Below, piece by piece: positions 14,527 through 18,938 of a stretch of DNA of 18,938 nucleotides (within the stretch, counting starts at the first letter, position 1; the number at the start of each line of letters is the position of its first letter). Below the pieces are notes generated by a model, which saw nothing but the letters and a program-made list of their open reading frames with translations, was not told the DNA's origin and searched no databases. The position numbers and the translations under genes are program-made. This DNA is from an uncultured Flammeovirgaceae bacterium (GTDB lineage: Bacteria > Bacteroidota > Bacteroidia > Cytophagales > Cyclobacteriaceae), in contig CAKZPJ010000207.1 in the NCBI GenBank assembly GCA_937138955.1, forward strand, positions 1 through 18,938, in the 5' to 3' direction.

Positions 14527-16982
14527 TCATTACGAAGACTGTCTACCGGATTAGCCACCGCGGCTCTAATAGATTGAAAGCTGATAGTAAGCCAGGCGAT
14601 GAGCAGGGCAATTCCTCCGGCAATGAGGAAGGTGCTGGCTCCTAATGAAATACGATACTCAAAATCAGCCAGCCACTGGTTCATAAGAAAATATGCTATC
14701 GGAATGGCTACTAGCAGAGCAACAAACACGAGTTTGGTAAAATCTTTAGAGAAACTAACAACCAAGCTGCTCACCGATGCGCCCATCACCTTCCGAATGC
14801 CAATTTCTTTGGTGCGCTGCTCGGCAGTGTAAGCCGCTAAGCCGAATAAGCCCAGGCAGGCAATAAATATCGCTAGAGAGCAGAAGATCGTAAAGATTGT
14901 TCCTAATTTTTGATCAGCTTCGTAGATGCTATCAAATCGCTCATTCAGAAAAGAGTATTCAAATGGTAAATCAGGTTGAAATCGATTCCACTGGTCTTCT
15001 AAAATTGCAATAGTAGCCGTTATTTGCTCGGGCTGCACGCGTAATGATAGAGCCGAGATATTGCTGCCCAAAACCATCACCATCGGCATAATCTTATGTC
15101 GCAGGGTACTATAGTGAAAATCCTCTATGACTCCTACCACCGTATACGTGTCAAAATTACCCGGCTCTTCGCTGAAATTACTTAGTCTTTGCCCCAAAGG
15201 ATCGTCCTTCCCAAAGAAGTACTTTGCCGCCGCTTCGTTAATAATCATAGCGGTAGAGTCAGTGGCAAAGTCACGAGAAAAATTACGACCCGTTGTAATC
15301 TCCATTCCCATGGCTGGAACATAGTCGTAGTCTACGTAGAACCAAGGTGCTGTCGTAGTCTGATCGCTATCTGGGTTATTGTCAGGAAAGATGGCATTGC
15401 TATTATTGTTAAACGGATCAGCCGGAAGAAATCCGGTCAGCGTAGCAGCGGTTACTCCGGGTTGGCGTAGAGCTTCGTTTTTGAATGTTTCGGCCTGTTT
15501 GCCTAAGTAATAAGTGTTGTGCAATACCAATACATGTTCTTTATCGTAACCTAATTTTTTGTTACGGATGTGATTGAGTTGCTGATAAACTACGACGGTA
15601 CTAGTAATTAAGGTAATAGAAATACCAAATTGTAGCACTACCAAACCATTGCGAAGCCAACGCCCGCCACTTTTACTAGCTAGCTTTCCTTTGAGTACAC
15701 TCGCCGGGCGGAAGGCTGATAAGAAAAATGCCGGATAACTTCCGGCCAACAGACCAATGACTGCTACCGCCAATAGTAACAGAGGAATGAAATACCAAGT
15801 CTGGAGATAATTAATCGTTAATTGCTTCCCAGCCAGGTCATTGAAGAAGGGTATAGCTACTTCAGCGAACAGTATTGCCAGCAGCAAAGCTAAGAAGCTA
15901 ACCAACAGCGCTTCAGCCAGAAACTGCGTAATGATTTGTTTACGTACTGAGCCTAAGGTTTTACGAATACCTACTTCTTTGGCTCGTCCGGCGGAGCGAG
16001 CGGTAGAGAGATTCATAAAGTTGAAACAGGCAATGAGTAGTACAAACAAAGCAATCGCTGAGAAGATATAAACGTAGCGAATGTCACCGTTCGCTTCAAT
16101 TTCGTGTTCTAAATCTGAGTACAGATGAATATCCGTAAGTGGTTGCAGCAAATAGTTAAAGTAGTTGCCTGAGGCTAAAAAATCCTCGTAGCTAGCGTTA
16201 GCGTATTGCTCAAGTTGCGGAGCGCCGTAAGTCTCAAACGTTTCGTTGAGTTTTGTCTCTACATCAGCCATGTTGGCATCTTCCCGCAGTAATAGGTAGG
16301 TATAATAATTATTGCTCAACCATATCTCAGACTGGCTATCCTTTAGCGAAACCATCGACAGGAACACATTGAAGTGAAAGTGCGAGTTGGTAGGAATTTC
16401 CTCAAAAATGCCTGTAATCTTGTAGGGTTTTTTATCTCTGCCCAGCAGCAGTGTTTCTCCCAGAGGCGGGTCTTGCTCCCAATCAGCCCCAAAATATTTT
16501 TCAACCGAAGTCTCACAAAGCACCAGCGAGTTCATTTCAGTCAGAGCCTTTTCCGGATTTCCGTATAGTAGCGGAATATCAAAAACGGCAAATAGCGTAG
16601 AATCCGCATACGTAACATCCTCTTCTTGGTACGCTCGGTCGTCGCGGACCTACCGGTTGACGCCTTGGGCTCGGAAGCGCACTGCATTCTCTACTTCAGG
16701 GTAAGTCTCGGCCATCGTGCGCGCCAGTGGAGCTGCCGCTATCGGAAAATCACCACTTTGCCCACCTAGGCTGTACGATAGTCGTGCTCGGTAAATCTGG
16801 TCAGCATTGCTATGGTAGCGATCGTAGCTAATCTCGTCTAACACAAACAGGGTAATAAGCAAACATGCCGCCAAGCCAATAGCTAACCCTAACACATTAA
16901 TAACTGAGTAAAACCGCTGCTTTAGCAGATTACGAAAAGCAATTTTAAGGTAGTTCTTTAGCATAATTTCTACAATGAACAA
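14523..16982 (-). pseudogene. MacB/FtsX-type permease (copy 4) interrupted by an in-frame TAG
   Basis: Read through, this would be an 819-residue permease with the same two-half FtsX layout as copies 1-3: MLKNYLKIAFRNLLKQ opening and TM1, first FtsX half with AKEVGIRKTLGS, VIEDFHYSTLRHKIMP in the second periplasmic domain, TKEIGIRKVMGAS in the second FtsX half, and an SLRNE end. Codon 111, at 16650-16652, is TAG. The frame on both sides is the same and family-like (RFRAQGVNR before, VRDDRAYQEEDVTYADSTLF after), so this is a single-base nonsense change rather than an indel. As it stands, translation would give a 110-residue fragment with one membrane segment; a restart at the ATG at 16535 would lack TM1 and the start of the periplasmic domain. 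A sequencing error or stop-codon readthrough would restore the protein. The rest shows no other damage, so the lesion is recent or not real. Confidence 0.85.
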
Positions 16983-17073
16983 TGTGTAATGAACAATGCC
17001 TCTGTGGCGCGGTGCAATTAAGAAAAAAGGTTCTCTTGGCCTCTTTCGATCTAATTGTTAACTGTTCATTGTA
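16971..17073. repeat. Inverted repeat upstream of permease copy 4 (hairpin, class 3)
   Basis: TACAATGAACA (16971-16981) is complementary to TGTTCATTGTA (17063-17073), with further CAATG-type words in the 81-base middle. CAATGAACAAT and ACTGTTCATTG also occur in the hairpin at 11964-12029. Confidence 0.5.
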
Positions 17074-17208
17074 CATTGCTAATTGAAATACTGTGCCAGA
17101 CGGAAATTCTGGGTTCATAGCGAAAAATAGCCTGTTTTCACTAAGCCCACTGTTCGAATACGGACATATTTGTACGAGGGCGTACATCATCTGGTCATTG
17201 GTGGGCAC

Positions 17209-17240
17209 AAAAAAAGCCCGATCAATTTTCTGATCGGGCT
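17209..17240 (-). terminator. Rho-independent terminator of the secreted-protein gene
   Basis: AGCCCGATCA (17215-17224) and TGATCGGGCT (17231-17240) form a perfect ten-base stem around a six-base loop. On the minus strand the stem is followed by a run of seven Ts, which includes the last stem base. It lies about 30 bases past the stop of the gene at 17271-17912, in the right orientation to end its transcript. Confidence 0.9.
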
Positions 17241-17270
17241 TTGCTTAAAGAAATCTATTGTTTATAACGA

Positions 17271-17912
17271 CTAGTAGTTATTCACTTCCTTGTAGTAAGA
17301 ATAATCCGCATTATACAATGCAAGGGTATAACTGCCGGGTCGTAGCTTTTTCAGATTAACTTTTTTGTTGTAGTCTTGTAAACCAAGTACCTCTTCGGAG
17401 TAAAGCACTTCACCACTGTTATCTAAAACTACCAGCTTTAGTGGTGCGTCGGCTATATTTTTAAAAGCAATGTGTACGGAAGCACGATCTGACCGAGGCT
17501 GTATCATAATCGGTGCAAAAGATCGGTAGATCTCACTTTTGTCTTCCCGAACACTACCATCTAATCCCACAATAAAAGGTTTACGTACTTTACCCGTTTT
17601 GCTTTCTAGCACTAAAGTATATTTGCCAGGCTTCATTTGAGAAAAATTGTAGCGTTTAGCGTGTTGCTCTCCGCTGCTAACCGCTTCCTCGTATACTGCT
17701 TTATTTGCTTTATCCAGCACTTTAATACTCGCGGGAGCATTTGCGGCAATATTCCAATCTCGAACTACAACAATAGCGTGTTGCCCACTTAGCGAAATCG
17801 AAACATCAGCTTCGTTATTTTCTGGGCTATTACTGGCAAACGCTCCCAGACTCAAACATCCTACCATAAATGTTAGAGCTAATTTCTTCACTGTCATCAT
17901 TTTTTTCTTCAT
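17271..17912 (-). CDS. Secreted protein with two tandem beta-sandwich-like modules
   Basis: A 213-residue protein of no known name. A Sec signal peptide covers about residues 1-27 (KKLALTFMVGCLSLGAF, likely cut before SNSPENN). The rest is two similar beta-rich modules of about 90 residues. Module 1 has ASIKVLDKANKAVYEEAVSS, then YNFSQMKPGKYTLVLESKTG. Module 2 has LKLVVLDNSGEVLYSEEV, then VNLKKLRPGSYTLALYNADY. This 'strand-D..G-strand, then (M/L)(K/R)PG.YTL' pattern resembles Ig-like and Por-secretion tail folds of Bacteroidota, but there is no clear C-terminal sorting signal after the last module. It is probably periplasmic or exported; the function is unknown. Start candidates at residues 1, 5 and 6 are close together; I take the first. 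It has its own promoter box and terminator, so it is likely transcribed alone. Confidence 0.8.
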   Translation of the reverse strand: MKKKMMTVKKLALTFMVGCLSLGAFASNSPENNEADVSISLSGQHAIVVVRDWNIAANAPASIKVLDKANKAVYEEAVSSGEQHAKRYNFSQMKPGKYTLVLESKTGKVRKPFIVGLDGSVREDKSEIYRSFAPIMIQPRSDRASVHIAFKNIADAPLKLVVLDNSGEVLYSEEVLGLQDYNKKVNLKKLRPGSYTLALYNADYSYYKEVNNY

Positions 17913-18457
17913 CTCTTCAGAAGTATTTCATTTAAAATTTGATGCTGCAAAATTATGATTATTTACATTTACTATGTAATTAAACACATTCAATCTCACG
18001 CCTATTATTACGTGCGATGGGGTGTTTAATATTCCCGTTTTATACACTAATGCCTTAAAAATTTACACCTTAATGCCAATCAGATTTCCGGGAGATTCAA
18101 GATCGGTTTGCCTATAAAAATGGCTATAACATTCTGTATAGCGAATAGCTAATTGTAAGCACTGTTGGGAAATTGAAAATGGACAAGAAACCTTTCATAT
18201 TACTATCACTCAGAATAATACATTTCCTCAGAAATTTTTTGGGTAGAATTCTCTTGTAACTGAGTTGAGCGATGCTGTATAATACACCCGTCATAGTGAG
18301 GAGTCTAGCAAATACCAATAATGGGTTTTTGTATAGATGTACCTATCGCTGTACAAAGGCGTACGCTAATTGTCACAATTTTTCTTAAGCAGTTTAGCTA
18401 TCTCCCATCATATTTTTCTATTTTATCCGCTCATTTATACTCTATTTCCAATCACCT
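17913..18457. other. AT-rich intergenic region between divergent genes
   Basis: No convincing gene or RNA is visible. The left end holds the promoter box of the secreted-protein gene. A small inverted repeat (GCTATA/TATAGC, 18123-18142) lies in the middle. The right end must contain the promoter of the rhamnosidase-like gene, but I found no exact TAnnTTTG box there. Confidence 0.5.
17948..17955 (-). promoter_or_regulatory. Candidate -7 promoter box for the secreted two-module protein
   Basis: On the minus strand this is TAATTTTG, an exact TAnnTTTG match 35 bases before the start at 17912. The region upstream is AT-rich, and no strong TTTG -33 element is at the usual spacing. Confidence 0.45.
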
Positions 18458-18938
18458 ATGTACCGAAGCCTACTTATTTCTCTATTCCTTTTCCTCACGG
18501 CATACACTGCTTGGAGTCAATACCCACATCAAGATATTAATGAAGAACTGCTCACGCGGGCGTGGTCGGCTCAGTGGATTGCCCACCCTGAGGTGAGTTT
18601 GCAAGAATACAGCGTACAACACTTTCGTAATACATTTTCGCTGGAGGACGCTCCCGAAGAGTTTGTGATTCATGTATCGGCGGATAACCGCTACCAATTT
18701 TTTGTGAACGGAAAACTGCTGGGGCGAGGGCCAGCCCGAGGCGACCTGCTCCACTACCGCTTTGAGTCGTATAACATTGCGGACCTGCTTCAGGCGGGCG
18801 AGAACGTATTAGCTGCAGTCGTCTGGAACTTTGCCGAAGATGCACCGGTGGCTCAGCACACCTACCGAACGGGTTTAATTGTACAGGGAAATAAAGAAGC
18901 CGAAGCTATCGTGAATACCAACCCTGAACAGTGGCAGG
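18458..18938 (+). CDS. Alpha-L-rhamnosidase-like secreted glycoside hydrolase, N-terminal part
   Basis: The ATG at 18458 opens a frame that stays open to the window edge, giving 160 residues. Residues 1-20 are a Sec signal peptide (LLISLFLFLTAYTAWSQ, cut after WS). The mature sequence begins with the pattern of bacterial alpha-L-rhamnosidases of the GH78 type: AQWIAHPEV, HFRNTFSL, HVSADNRYQFFVNGKLLG, GRGPARGD, then ENVLAAVVWNF and YRTGLIVQG. This is the jelly-roll carbohydrate-binding domain that precedes the catalytic (alpha/alpha)6 barrel; the barrel itself is outside the window, so catalytic residues cannot be checked. The likely role is removing terminal rhamnose from plant, algal or microbial glycans in the periplasm. 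No SusC/SusD pair is visible on this side. Confidence 0.8.
   Translation, partial: MYRSLLISLFLFLTAYTAWSQYPHQDINEELLTRAWSAQWIAHPEVSLQEYSVQHFRNTFSLEDAPEEFVIHVSADNRYQFFVNGKLLGRGPARGDLLHYRFESYNIADLLQAGENVLAAVVWNFAEDAPVAQHTYRTGLIVQGNKEAEAIVNTNPEQWQ

Noticed and set aside
9527..16982. MacB-type antibiotic efflux system
   Set aside because: MacB carries an N-terminal ATPase and usually pairs with a MacA adaptor; these proteins start directly with a membrane segment and no adaptor is present.
16945..17208. An 87-codon minus-strand open frame ahead of permease copy 4
   Set aside because: It spans a hairpin and overlaps the permease start; its sequence shows no domain or consistent coding character.
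18124..18318. A 64-codon minus-strand open frame in the AT-rich gap
   Set aside because: It is short, shows no recognisable domain, has no clear promoter or neighbour link, and is the kind of frame expected by chance.
1..18938. Insertion sequence, prophage or integrative element
   Set aside because: No transposase, integrase, phage structural gene, tRNA attachment site or long terminal inverted repeat is visible anywhere in the window.

Overview
The window looks like a chromosome segment from a member of the Bacteroidota, most likely the order Cytophagales. Four large MacB/FtsX-type permeases beginning MLKNYL and ending SLRNE, SLRDE or a variant are typical of that group. So are a DUF6261-family protein, TAnnTTTG promoter boxes, weak Shine-Dalgarno signals and several Sec or lipoprotein signal peptides. 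This assignment is inferred from protein style; there is no rRNA or tRNA to test it.

Layout, left to right. Positions 1-958 (minus strand) hold a lipoprotein and a secreted protein that overlap at TAATG. A divergent gap follows, then a SulP anion transporter with a long C-terminal extension (1292-3547, plus). Its 3' end overlaps, tail to tail, the first FtsX-like permease (3525-5918, minus). Positions 5919-6594 are a gene-free region with many palindromes and a 41-bp tandem repeat, ending at a DUF6261 gene (6595-7323, plus). Next on the minus strand are an NAD(P)H-hydrate epimerase with a C-terminal frameshift (7320-8063) and a lipoprotein alkaline phosphatase (8230-9351). Three more FtsX-like permeases lie in tandem on the minus strand (9527-11950, 12042-14432, 14523-16982). 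The last is interrupted by one in-frame TAG. A secreted two-module protein follows (17271-17912, minus) with a clear intrinsic terminator. After an AT-rich gap, an alpha-L-rhamnosidase-like protein starts at 18458 (plus) and runs off the window.

How the genes fit together. The permeases are paralogues without an ATP-binding subunit nearby, so if they work as transporters they must borrow an ATPase encoded elsewhere. Phosphatase, epimerase, anion transporter and rhamnosidase do not form one evident pathway. This looks like an ordinary accessory or housekeeping mosaic rather than a single operon.

The least explained parts are non-coding. They are the palindrome-dense and 41-bp-repeat region in front of the DUF6261 gene, and six imperfect inverted repeats in intergenic gaps that fall into three sequence pairs. 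Two genes carry apparent lesions: an amber codon in a permease, and a one-base shift plus no canonical start in the epimerase gene.
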